Part shown: piece after piece, positions 14,893-22,320 of the stretch | How the letters are laid out: each line of letters starts with the position of its first letter | How positions within the stretch are numbered: the first letter of the stretch is position 1 | Source: DATLMR01 sp035634255 | GTDB taxonomy: Bacteria; Acidobacteriota; Blastocatellia; UBA7656 | Assembly (NCBI GenBank): GCA_035634255.1 | Contig: DASQDI010000111.1 | Coordinates: 1-30,520, forward strand | Length of the DNA stretch: 30,520 nt | Direction: 5' to 3' | Made by a program: the position numbers and the translations under genes | The notes under the pieces: model-generated | What the model was told of the DNA's origin: nothing | Databases searched by the model: none | Seen by the model: only the letters and a program-made list of their open reading frames with translations

Positions 14893-15108
14893 ATGTCAAA
14901 CACGAACAAAACAAATCGGGTCGCAATCACAGACATCGAAGCCCCGGAATCAGCGGTGACCGATGCCGAAGCTCAAAACGTCACGGGCGGTTCTCTGTCT
15001 CTCCTATGGCGATCTTTCAGAGTCGGCTATACGATTGGGACACTTATAGATCGGAAGTTCGGAGTGAGCACCACAGTGGCGGACAAAGTGTATAAATGGA
15101 CGCACTAG
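14893..15108 (+). CDS. Double-glycine leader precursor peptide 2
   Basis: This 71-residue peptide has a leader that matches peptide 1 almost throughout (MSN..., TNRV, TDIEAP, VTDAEAQNVTGG) and has the same 33-residue length. The predicted mature peptide is 38 residues, begins SLSLLWRSF, is net cationic, has no cysteine and contains GYTIG (a GxxxG motif) within a hydrophobic stretch, which is reminiscent of class IIb two-peptide bacteriocins. The Shine-Dalgarno is AAAGGG. It is separated from peptide 1 by 131 bases and followed by a terminator hairpin at 15150-15190. With one C39 exporter and two cargo genes, a two-component product is possible, but the similarity to class IIb is only at motif level. 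Confidence 0.85.
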   Translation: MSNTNKTNRVAITDIEAPESAVTDAEAQNVTGGSLSLLWRSFRVGYTIGTLIDRKFGVSTTVADKVYKWTH

Positions 15109-15149
15109 TGAAAACTAGCAGTTGTGTAGTCTGCGCCATCTAATTAGAA

Positions 15150-15190
15150 GCGGAGCGAGGTTAGTAAGCTATTTCTCGCTCCGCCTTTTC
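15150..15190 (+). terminator. Intrinsic terminator or attenuator between the peptide genes and the exporter operon
   Basis: A perfect 10-bp stem GCGGAGCGAG/CTCGCTCCGC (15150-15159 with 15175-15184) with a 15-base loop is followed by CTTTTCT. It ends 17 bases before the exporter ATG, so most transcripts from the peptide promoters may stop here. Confidence 0.85.
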
Positions 15191-15206
15191 TGAGGCTGAG
15201 AAAATT

Positions 15207-18200
15207 ATGACTACCGGATTCAACTTAAACAAACTCAAGGCGCTGCTCAAGGACACATCTGCCTTATCCGGCCTGTCTGATGAAGCGCTGGGGCAGATCG
15301 TCGGCCGCTGCGAGTTTATCCAAATCGGTCTTGGGCGAACCGTCTATAGAACAGGCGATGAAGCCGGTGCTTTCTTCATTATCTATTCAGGGCGGGTCCG
15401 CATACTCGATGATAAAGCGCGGGGCGAGCAGATTACTCTGGACGTTCTCGAAGCGGGAGATCCTTTCGGTGAGCAGGAGCTGCTCGCGAACTCGCAACGC
15501 TTATACACGGCAAGGGCCGCCGGAAATGTCGCCCTGCTGAAATTGAGCAAGGAAGATTTCAATCATTTGCTCGGCACCAATAAGTCGCTCGGCGAGAAGC
15601 TGTCCAAACACGTCGATAACGCTTCTGTTCGCTACTTTCTCAAACTCAACACTTCGTTCTCATCTCTATCCGCGCCAGAGATCGGTAAGCTGTCATCTTT
15701 ACTCCGGCCGCAACAGTACGCGGCTAATCAAACTATTATCAAAGCGGGCGACAATGATCAGGCCCTTTATATACTGCGCGACGGAAGCGCGAGGATGGTC
15801 AGTGAAAATGCCGGGCAGGATGCGATCCTCTGTTTTACCCCCGGCGATCATTTCAGCGACACGTCACTCTCATCAACGCCGGGTAACGCTTCCGCCATTA
15901 TCGCAAACGAGAACTGCTCGGTATTCTGTTTAGACCGCAGCGACCTCGACTTAGTCATCTCGTCCGCGCCGACGATAGCGGAAGCCATCGTTAGCGGCAC
16001 GGCAGTCGGCACCCGCCCCGTCGCGACTGACCCCTCATCAACCGGCTTTGAGTTCCAGCCCGCGCCTACGCCTGAAGAGGGCGTCTGCCCCCGACGCCGC
16101 GCGCGCCGCTATCCGGCGCTGATGCAGGTGAGCGAGACGGATTGCGCGGCGGCTTGCCTCGCGATGATTCTGCGCTACTACGGCAAACATGTGAGCATCA
16201 ACCGGCTGCGCGAGCTGGCCAATGTGGGGCGGGACGGCGCGTCACTCTACGACGCGGCCGCGGCGGCGGAGGCACTGGGGTTTCGCACGCGCAGCATCCG
16301 CGCCGCCGACCCGAGCCTTGATAAGATCGGGCTTCCTGCCATAGCCCATTGGCAGGGCTTCCATTACATAGTGGTTTATGAGGTGACCCGCGACCACGTA
16401 GTTGTCGCCGACCCCGCCGTGGGCCTGCGCCGCCTGGCTCGGGCGGAATTCGCGCGGGGCTGGACGGGCTACCTGATCCTCCTGACCCCGACTCCGTCGA
16501 TAGAAAACGTGAAGGAGTCGAAGACCGCCTTCGGGCGGTTCCTCCCTCTGCTCATGCCCTACCGCAAACTCCTGTTCGAGATTCTGCTCTGCTCCTTAGG
16601 GCTCCAGCTGTTCGGGCTCGCTTCGCCAATCTTCATGCAGGTGATCGTGGACAAGGCACTCGTTTACAAGAACGCGAACATGCTCAACGTCCTGCTTATG
16701 GGCATGATAATCGTCGCCGTCTTTCAGACGGCAACCATGGGGTTGCGCCAATACCTCATGGTCCACACCACTCGGCGCATCGACCTGGAGATGATGGTAG
16801 CCTTTTACCGCCACGTCCTCAGCCTGTCGATGCGCTATTTCCAGGACCGCCGCGTGGGCGACATATTGAAACGCTTCGGCGAGAACGAGAAGATTCGCGA
16901 GCTGCTCACGGGCCGCGCGCTGACCGTGGTCCTGGACTGCGTGATGATCGTCGTCTACCTGGGCATGATGTTCTACTACAACGTGAGCCTCACTCTGGTC
17001 GTGCTCGCCTTCATCCCCGGATACGCGGGGCTGACGTTCGTCATGACGCCGATCATGAAGCGGCAATCGCGCCTCTCCTTCGAGCGGGCGGCCGAAGCCG
17101 AGTCGCACATGGTTGAATCGGTCACGGCCATCGGCACGGTCAAGGAGACGGCGGCGGAGCGCGCGATCCGGTGGAAGTGGGAGGGGCTGATGATTAAGGC
17201 CCTCAATGTCGAGTTCCAGGGCGCGCTCACGAACATAGCGGCTTCCTCGGCGGGCAACATCCTACAGACTCTCAACACGACTTTTCTACTCTGGTATGGC
17301 GCGCATCAGGTGATATCGGGCGACCTGTCCTTAGGCCAGTTAATGGCATTCAACGCGCTCGTCGGCAACGTGACGCGGCCGATGCTCGGCATGATAGAGC
17401 TGTGGCATGACCTTCAGGAGGTCAACATCGCCTTCGAGCGTATTAACGATGTCTTCGATTCGAAGCCCGAAGACGATCCCGCGGAGAAGATGCTGATAAA
17501 CGTGCCGGCGATGCGCGGGCACATCAGGTTTGAAAACGTCACTTTCCGCTACCCGACCCGCGGCGATAAGAACGCCCTCCAAAATATCTGCCTCGAAATT
17601 CAGCCGGGGCAAACGGTCGCGCTGGTGGGCCGCAGCGGGGCGGGGAAGACCACTTTCGCGAACCTTCTGCTGCGCCTGCATGAGGCGAACGAAGGGAAGG
17701 TCCTGATAGATGGCCATGACCTGCGGCAGGTGTCGCTCAGCAGCTTGCGCTCGCAGATAGGCGTCGTGTCGCAGGAGGTCTTCCTGTTCAGCGGGACGAT
17801 CAAAGAGAACATCGCTTTCGGAGCGCCTGACGCGCCGCTCGAAAGAGTCTCCGCCGCGGCGGCGTTAGCCGGGGCGCACGAGTTTATAAGCAAGCTGCCG
17901 CTGGGCTACGACACCAGGATCGGCGAGCGGGGCCAGAGCATGTCCGGCGGGCAGAGGCAGCGCATCGCCATCGCTCGCGCCCTTTTCAAGGAGCCGCGCG
18001 TCCTCATTTTTGATGAGGCCACCAGCGCCCTCGACACGGAGAGCGAGCGGGCCATTCAGAAAAACTTCGACACCATACTGAAAGACCGTACCACGCTCGT
18101 CATTGCGCACCGCCTCAGCACCGTTCGAAACGCTGACCTGATCGTGGTCCTGGACAACGGCTTGATCGTCGAGACGGGGACTCATGACAGCCTCATGAGG

Positions 18201-18248
18201 CAGGGGGGCTTGTACTGCCACCTGAGCAGTCAGCAGATGGAAGCTTGA
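15207..18248 (+). CDS. Peptidase-containing ABC exporter (CNBD-CNBD-C39-ABC membrane-ABC ATPase)
   Basis: This 1013-residue inner-membrane protein has two cyclic-nucleotide-binding-type domains at about residues 15-135 and 150-262. The first keeps the phosphate-binding pattern FGE (87-89) and RAA (103-105); the second lacks it. A C39 peptidase follows (about 300-425) with oxyanion Q307, catalytic C313 (DCAAACLAMI), H386 (GFHYIVV) and D402. Next comes an ABC transmembrane domain (about 445-740). The ATPase has Walker A GRSGAGKTT, signature MSGGQRQRIAIARAL, Walker B VLIFDEATSALD and H-loop IAHRLSTV. Such proteins cut double-glycine leaders on the cytoplasmic side and export the core peptide. 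The cargo is almost certainly the two peptides just upstream. The Shine-Dalgarno is weak (GAGG at distance). Confidence 0.95.
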   Translation: MTTGFNLNKLKALLKDTSALSGLSDEALGQIVGRCEFIQIGLGRTVYRTGDEAGAFFIIYSGRVRILDDKARGEQITLDVLEAGDPFGEQELLANSQRLYTARAAGNVALLKLSKEDFNHLLGTNKSLGEKLSKHVDNASVRYFLKLNTSFSSLSAPEIGKLSSLLRPQQYAANQTIIKAGDNDQALYILRDGSARMVSENAGQDAILCFTPGDHFSDTSLSSTPGNASAIIANENCSVFCLDRSDLDLVISSAPTIAEAIVSGTAVGTRPVATDPSSTGFEFQPAPTPEEGVCPRRRARRYPALMQVSETDCAAACLAMILRYYGKHVSINRLRELANVGRDGASLYDAAAAAEALGFRTRSIRAADPSLDKIGLPAIAHWQGFHYIVVYEVTRDHVVVADPAVGLRRLARAEFARGWTGYLILLTPTPSIENVKESKTAFGRFLPLLMPYRKLLFEILLCSLGLQLFGLASPIFMQVIVDKALVYKNANMLNVLLMGMIIVAVFQTATMGLRQYLMVHTTRRIDLEMMVAFYRHVLSLSMRYFQDRRVGDILKRFGENEKIRELLTGRALTVVLDCVMIVVYLGMMFYYNVSLTLVVLAFIPGYAGLTFVMTPIMKRQSRLSFERAAEAESHMVESVTAIGTVKETAAERAIRWKWEGLMIKALNVEFQGALTNIAASSAGNILQTLNTTFLLWYGAHQVISGDLSLGQLMAFNALVGNVTRPMLGMIELWHDLQEVNIAFERINDVFDSKPEDDPAEKMLINVPAMRGHIRFENVTFRYPTRGDKNALQNICLEIQPGQTVALVGRSGAGKTTFANLLLRLHEANEGKVLIDGHDLRQVSLSSLRSQIGVVSQEVFLFSGTIKENIAFGAPDAPLERVSAAAALAGAHEFISKLPLGYDTRIGERGQSMSGGQRQRIAIARALFKEPRVLIFDEATSALDTESERAIQKNFDTILKDRTTLVIAHRLSTVRNADLIVVLDNGLIVETGTHDSLMRQGGLYCHLSSQQMEA

Positions 18249-18270
18249 TCGCACAAAGGAAGGGCCGGCC

Positions 18271-19134
18271 ATGAGCTTTCAAAAACTTTTAGGGTTAGGG
18301 ATCGCGCGAAGATTGTCGAGCTTCTTAAGGGCAGGCGGGTCGCCCGCGCCGCAGGAACTCGACATGACACCCGAGGCGTCGGATTTACTCACCCAAATGC
18401 CGTGGTGGGCGGCGCGCGGGCTCGTTTATGTCATCCTTTCCTTCGTCGCCGTCACGTTGCTGTGGTCGTATTTCAGCATGATAAGCGTGGTCGTAGAGGC
18501 GCGCGGCAGGCTGATCCCCGAGGGCAATGTCCAGCCCGTACAGGCTCTGGCGAACGGGACTGTGCAGGCTGTCCGCGTGCGCGAGGGGGAGATGGTGAGC
18601 CGCGGGCAGGCGCTTATGCACCTCACGCGGGAAAGCTTCGGGCGGCAGGCGAGGGGCGAAGCAATCGGAGTCGGGTCCGCCCCCGTGCTGGCGACCATAA
18701 GCGCGCCCGTGGCCGGGATCATCACCCGTCTGGACGTGAATAGCCCCGGAACTCTCGTGCAGATGGGGCAACAGGTGGCCGCCATCGCTCCTGTGGGAGC
18801 CCGCCTCGTCGTCGAGGCGCAAGTGCTGAACAAAGACATCGCTCTGGTCGAGAGGGGGCTGGAAGCGAAACTCAGGTTCGACGCCTTCCCGATCCAGGAT
18901 TACGACAGCGTGTCGGGCAGCGTTGTCGAGGTCTCCCCGGACGCGCATAACGATGAGAAGCTGGGCTCGTTTTATAAAGTGGTGATCGCGATCAGGCAGA
19001 CGAGCATCCCCGGTAAGAGTAAGCCCATCGCATTACGGCCGGGGCTCTCGCTGACCGCCGAGATTATCACGGAGCGCAAGAGCATCTTATCTCTCTTACT
19101 GGAACCCTTCCGTAAACTCAAAGCCGGAACGTGA
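18271..19134 (+). CDS. Short HlyD-type membrane fusion protein without the coiled-coil hairpin
   Basis: This 287-residue protein has one membrane anchor (about residues 48-70), preceded by a cytoplasmic N-terminus. Two lipoyl half-motifs follow: GTVQAVRVREGEMVSRGQAL, and ISAPVAGIITRLDVNSPGT followed by VQMGQQVAAIAP. A beta-barrel and C-terminal RPGLSLTAEI close the protein. In typical HlyD adaptors the two halves are separated by a long coiled-coil hairpin; here only about 25 residues lie between them, so the periplasmic helical arm is missing. It starts 22 bases after the ABC gene with a good Shine-Dalgarno (AAAGGAAGG). Its role is presumably to couple the exporter to the periplasmic path together with the second adaptor. 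Confidence 0.88.
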   Translation: MSFQKLLGLGIARRLSSFLRAGGSPAPQELDMTPEASDLLTQMPWWAARGLVYVILSFVAVTLLWSYFSMISVVVEARGRLIPEGNVQPVQALANGTVQAVRVREGEMVSRGQALMHLTRESFGRQARGEAIGVGSAPVLATISAPVAGIITRLDVNSPGTLVQMGQQVAAIAPVGARLVVEAQVLNKDIALVERGLEAKLRFDAFPIQDYDSVSGSVVEVSPDAHNDEKLGSFYKVVIAIRQTSIPGKSKPIALRPGLSLTAEIITERKSILSLLLEPFRKLKAGT

Positions 19135-19210
19135 GGCGGCGGTTATCTCGCCGCGGCCGTCGCCCGGAGCGCCGGGCCATGGGCGGGCCGGGTTTTTCAG
19201 GCGCGGAGCG

Positions 19211-19231
19211 CCTCCCGACCGATGCGGGAGG
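19211..19231 (+). promoter_or_regulatory. Hairpin in the leader of the PpiC-like gene
   Basis: A perfect 7-bp stem CCTCCCG/CGGGAGG with a 7-base loop occupies the gap before the prolyl isomerase. Its 3' arm contains one GGAG, while a second GGAG lies just outside. It could tune ribosome access or be an RNA stabiliser. A GC-rich stretch followed by TTTTT (about 19193-19197) lies just upstream. Confidence 0.35.
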
Positions 19232-19244
19232 GCGGAGTATAAAG

Positions 19245-20033
19245 ATGAACATAGGCGATTACATTGCCGTGAGTATTGATGGCGAAGAGCTCGCTTTGCG
19301 GGATGTGTTGACGGCGGCAAAGTTTAAAGGCGCGTTGAGTTTCCTTCAACACGCGGCCGAGACGATACTGGTCCGCAGGGAGGCGCGGCAGCAAGGCATA
19401 GCGGTGTCGGATGAAGAGTTGCAACAGGCCGCGCGGGATTTCCGCGTCGCCAATGGCCTGTACAAAGCGGAGGAGCTGAATGGATGGCTGGCCGCCGCGC
19501 GGTTGAGCGTCGAAGAGTGGGAAGCATCCCTCTTACAGCACGCCCTTGCCCGCAAGTTACGTGATGCCTTGACCGCTCACAAAGCGGAGCCTTATTTCAT
19601 CGCGAACAGGCCCTCGTTCGATGTCGCCTTTATATCTCATATCCTCGTAGGCGATGAGGACCTCGCCAGAGAGCTACTCGCGCAGGTCATGGAAGATGGG
19701 GCGGACTTTTACGCGCTGGCGCGGGAGCATTCCACGGACGCTCCCACAAAAGCCGCGAGCGGTTACTCGGGCCAGGTCAGCCGCCGGGACCTGGGCGCGG
19801 CGGCCGAGGCGGCGGTCTTCGCGGCGCGGGCGGGCGAGGTCGTCGGCCCATTCAAAACGTCGCGAGGGTGGAGACTCATCAGGGTCGAATCCGTCAGGCA
19901 AGCCTCGCTCGATGAAGAGACTCGCGAGGCCATCAAATCCAACCTGTTTGAAATGTGGATGACTGAACAGTACAGCAGCTCGCGCGTGAGCATGCCGCTG
20001 CTGGAAGATGTCGATTTGGAGAGAGAGCCATGA
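19245..20033 (+). CDS. PpiC/SurA-like peptidyl-prolyl isomerase, no signal peptide
   Basis: The protein has 262 residues from the ATG at 19245, which follows GGAG by eight bases. The upstream in-frame start at 19131 would add a low-complexity Arg-rich stretch and was rejected. The N-terminal half is a SurA-like helical domain (LSFLQHAAETILVRREARQQGI, then SDEELQQAARDFR). The parvulin domain (about residues 125-215) shows SHILV, FYALAREHSTD, GYSGQVSRRDL and GEVVGPFKTSRGWRLIRV. No signal peptide or anchor is seen, so it should be cytoplasmic, unlike true SurA. In cyanobacterial bacteriocin clusters, SurA-like proteins accompany C39 exporters and HlyD proteins, so it may hold or fold the precursors before export. 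It overlaps the next gene by ATGA. Confidence 0.87.
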   Translation: MNIGDYIAVSIDGEELALRDVLTAAKFKGALSFLQHAAETILVRREARQQGIAVSDEELQQAARDFRVANGLYKAEELNGWLAAARLSVEEWEASLLQHALARKLRDALTAHKAEPYFIANRPSFDVAFISHILVGDEDLARELLAQVMEDGADFYALAREHSTDAPTKAASGYSGQVSRRDLGAAAEAAVFAARAGEVVGPFKTSRGWRLIRVESVRQASLDEETREAIKSNLFEMWMTEQYSSSRVSMPLLEDVDLEREP

Positions 20034-21211
20034 AAAATAATAGAGCGAAGTATCTCCTGATAAGTTTACTGATCTTCTCCTGTGTCTTATTCGCGATTTA
20101 CATGACGAGGAACGACGCGGAGAGGCACGGCGGCGACACGCGGGGGCCAGCCGAAAAGGCCGGGAGCGGCTCCCAATATATCGGGGTCGAGGTCTTCGAA
20201 GTCAAACCCGGCGAGGTGACAGGCGAGCAACTGGTCCCGGCGGTGCTCATGGTCGAATCTACCGCCGGGCTGACCGCTCAACGCGACGGCGTGCTCGTAT
20301 GGCTTTGCTGCCAGGAAGGGGCGGCAGTGGTAAAGGATCAGATTATCGCGCGCTTGAGCGACGACGAATCACGGGCCAATTTCCACCAGGCCGAGTTGGA
20401 ACTGCGGCGCATGAAGATCGAGGGGCAACAATCGGAAGCCCTCGTCAAACTCAACGTGAGCGACTTGGAGCGCCAGAGTATGTTGTTCAAGTCCGGCTTG
20501 ATCAGCCGGCGAGACCTCGATCAGGCGCAGTACAAGCTCCTCACCGCGAAGCAAGACCTGGAGAAGATACGCTTCGGCATTCAAATAGCGCAGGCGCGGC
20601 TTGAGGCGGCTAATGCCGACATGGGGAAGAGCGACATCCGCGCCCCCTTCGCCGGAATCATCACGTACCGTAATGGCAGTATTGGGGCGAGCGTGGCCAG
20701 GGGCGAGAAACTCTTCGAGATTTCAGAAGCCGCGCCGCTCGGGGTCAAATTTCAGATGCCGCACACCGAGCGTAAACAGCTCGAAATCGGCGGCCTCGTC
20801 GATATCGCGCTCGCGGACGGCGATCAGGTTATAGCGCAGGCGCGCGTCCAGCGCGTTGACCCCGTAGTCGATTCTTCCACCAATTCACTCGGGTATTTTG
20901 CGGACGTTCTCGGCGGCGCAGGGCTCATTCCCGGAATGGCCGTGTATGTTCGAATCCCCAGGCACCCGGCGGGCGAGACTTTATACATCCCCCGCGCGGC
21001 TTTCGCAGCCGACGCCGCCTTATATCAGGGCGCGTCTACCGAAGTGCTGATCCTCGACGGGAACAAGTGCTTTTCCCGCGCGGTACTGGTGAACTCCCTC
21101 GAAGGCGATCAGGTTGAAATCAGGTCCGGGCTCGCCATAGGTGATCGCGTAATACTGGCCCCGCCTGTCGAGTTGAAGCCGGGTGATCTGGTCGAACCGA
21201 AAACAAGTTGA
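20030..21211 (+). CDS. HlyD/RND-type periplasmic adaptor with full coiled-coil hairpin
   Basis: This 393-residue protein is anchored by an N-terminal hydrophobic segment (about residues 6-24). A first lipoyl half (RDGVLVWLCCQEGAAV) is followed by a long helical hairpin (about residues 108-200, with QAELELRRMKI, DLERQSMLFKSGLISRRDLDQAQ and a return helix). Next come the second lipoyl half (DIRAPFAGIITYRNGSIGASV), a beta-barrel and a membrane-proximal domain (IPGMAVYVRIP). This is the canonical adaptor that reaches a TolC-type outer-membrane channel, and it complements the short adaptor two genes earlier. The ATGA overlap with the PpiC-like gene indicates translational coupling. The operon ends here: the next gene converges with a 36-base gap, and no TolC gene is present in the window. 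Confidence 0.9.
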   Translation: MKNNRAKYLLISLLIFSCVLFAIYMTRNDAERHGGDTRGPAEKAGSGSQYIGVEVFEVKPGEVTGEQLVPAVLMVESTAGLTAQRDGVLVWLCCQEGAAVVKDQIIARLSDDESRANFHQAELELRRMKIEGQQSEALVKLNVSDLERQSMLFKSGLISRRDLDQAQYKLLTAKQDLEKIRFGIQIAQARLEAANADMGKSDIRAPFAGIITYRNGSIGASVARGEKLFEISEAAPLGVKFQMPHTERKQLEIGGLVDIALADGDQVIAQARVQRVDPVVDSSTNSLGYFADVLGGAGLIPGMAVYVRIPRHPAGETLYIPRAAFAADAALYQGASTEVLILDGNKCFSRAVLVNSLEGDQVEIRSGLAIGDRVILAPPVELKPGDLVEPKTS

Positions 21212-21247
21212 AGTGATGGCGGGGCCGGGGCGAATCCGTTCACCGGC

Positions 21248-22288
21248 TCATTGATTAGTGTCTGTAAAGAACACGTCCCAGGCCCAGCGGCCGAGCTGCG
21301 CTCCGGGCGAGTCGTAGACCTTCGCCCGGTAGCGGAACCAGTTGCCGTGCTCGTCGCGCTTCTTCTTCTCTTTGTAGTCGAGGTCAAAGGTGGTGACCCC
21401 GAGCGAAGGCAGGGTGAAGAGTTCTCCCGCCTCCGAGGTGCCGTTGTGGTTTACATCCTGCCACAGGCGCAAGGAGGCGAAGATGATGTCCCGGCTGTCT
21501 ATGCGGCCATCGCCGTTGCCGCCGTTGACGGGCCTGTCGTACTCGGCCAGAGCGAGGAACCCGTTGGGTTCTGTCGAGGGCGGTTGCGTCGTGAAGTTGC
21601 CGAACAATTCGGCGCCATTATCTATGGCCCCATTGCCGTTGCGGTCGAGGACGAGGAACGCTTCGTCTACTCCTGCTGCCGTCCAGCCGATGCGCTCGGC
21701 GTTTCCGTTGGGCCTGAGGTCGAAGTTCACGCCATCGGCCGCGCTGGTTAAAGCGAAACCGTCTCCCCGAATGTCTACCAGAATCGGGCTGCCGGGAGGG
21801 CACTCAAGCGTCGGGTCGGTAGGCTCGAAGCTCCCCCCTGACCCGAAATCCTGCTCACAACCGGCGACTATAATCACGCAATCTGTTGTCAGCTCCCAAA
21901 TTCTGTTGTCAGAGACTTCGCAGATGTTACATTGCCTCTGAACGCTGAATGCCTCGGTGCGGCTGCGAACCCTCTTCCTCCAGAAAATCTCCTGCGCGGT
22001 CCAGTCATACCCGGTGAACGGCTCGTCGAACAAGGGCCAGCAAATCGCGTCCCCGCAGGGCGTCGCGCCGGACGGTACGCATTCTCCCGCGCCGACTATG
22101 AGGTCGGTGGTCCGCCAGCCTTCCGGGTTGTTGCTGAAAAAAACGTTCCACCTTTCGAACTTGCCGACGATGGGGCAGGAGGTGTCGATCTGCTCAAACT
22201 GGAGCTCCCAGGAAGTAACCTCACAATCCGCTCGCGTGATGACGGGACAGCATAAAACTATCAAGAGAAGTGAGACTGCTCTTTTCAT
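21248..22288 (-). CDS. Secreted protein with calcium-binding-like loops, unknown function
   Basis: This 346-residue protein has an N-terminal Sec signal (residues 1-20, LLLIVLCCPVITRA) followed by a cysteine-rich N-terminal half. The C-terminal half belongs to a type often seen in Acidobacteria: ILVDIRGDGFALT, VNFDLRPNG, VLDRNGNGAIDNGAELFGNF, NGGNGDGRIDSRD, LWQDVNHNGTSEAGEL and GRWAWDVFF. The Asp/Asn/Gly-rich 12-residue loops resemble EF-hand or dockerin calcium-binding loops. A good Shine-Dalgarno (GGAGGG) precedes the ATG at 22288. It follows the next leftward gene by 32 bases, so the pair is an operon. An adhesive or extracellular structural role is possible. Confidence 0.8.
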   Translation of the reverse strand: MKRAVSLLLIVLCCPVITRADCEVTSWELQFEQIDTSCPIVGKFERWNVFFSNNPEGWRTTDLIVGAGECVPSGATPCGDAICWPLFDEPFTGYDWTAQEIFWRKRVRSRTEAFSVQRQCNICEVSDNRIWELTTDCVIIVAGCEQDFGSGGSFEPTDPTLECPPGSPILVDIRGDGFALTSAADGVNFDLRPNGNAERIGWTAAGVDEAFLVLDRNGNGAIDNGAELFGNFTTQPPSTEPNGFLALAEYDRPVNGGNGDGRIDSRDIIFASLRLWQDVNHNGTSEAGELFTLPSLGVTTFDLDYKEKKKRDEHGNWFRYRAKVYDSPGAQLGRWAWDVFFTDTNQ

Positions 22289-22320
22289 AAGGCCCTCCAG
22301 AGAAACGCCCGCAGGGGTGC

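Noticed and set aside
14380..15095. Two long frames (14380-14688 and 14796-15095) overlapping the peptide genes in the same alternative frame and similar to each other.
   Set aside because: They follow from DNA homology of the repeated leader without indels; they have no ribosome-binding site, are Arg-rich, and overlap genes with clear leaders and Shine-Dalgarno sequences.
14507..15108. Lanthipeptide or other modified RiPP precursors.
   Set aside because: No LanM, LanB/C, radical SAM or YcaO gene is present in the cluster, and the cores are poor in Cys/Ser/Thr patterns typical of lanthipeptides.
15207..18248. Naming the exporter hetC or sunT.
   Set aside because: Domain layout resembles HetC-like and bacteriocin exporters, but orthology cannot be judged from one sequence.
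19131..19244. Upstream start for the PpiC-like gene at 19131.
   Set aside because: It adds a low-complexity Arg/Gly-rich stretch and lacks a ribosome-binding site; the ATG at 19245 has GGAG at good distance.
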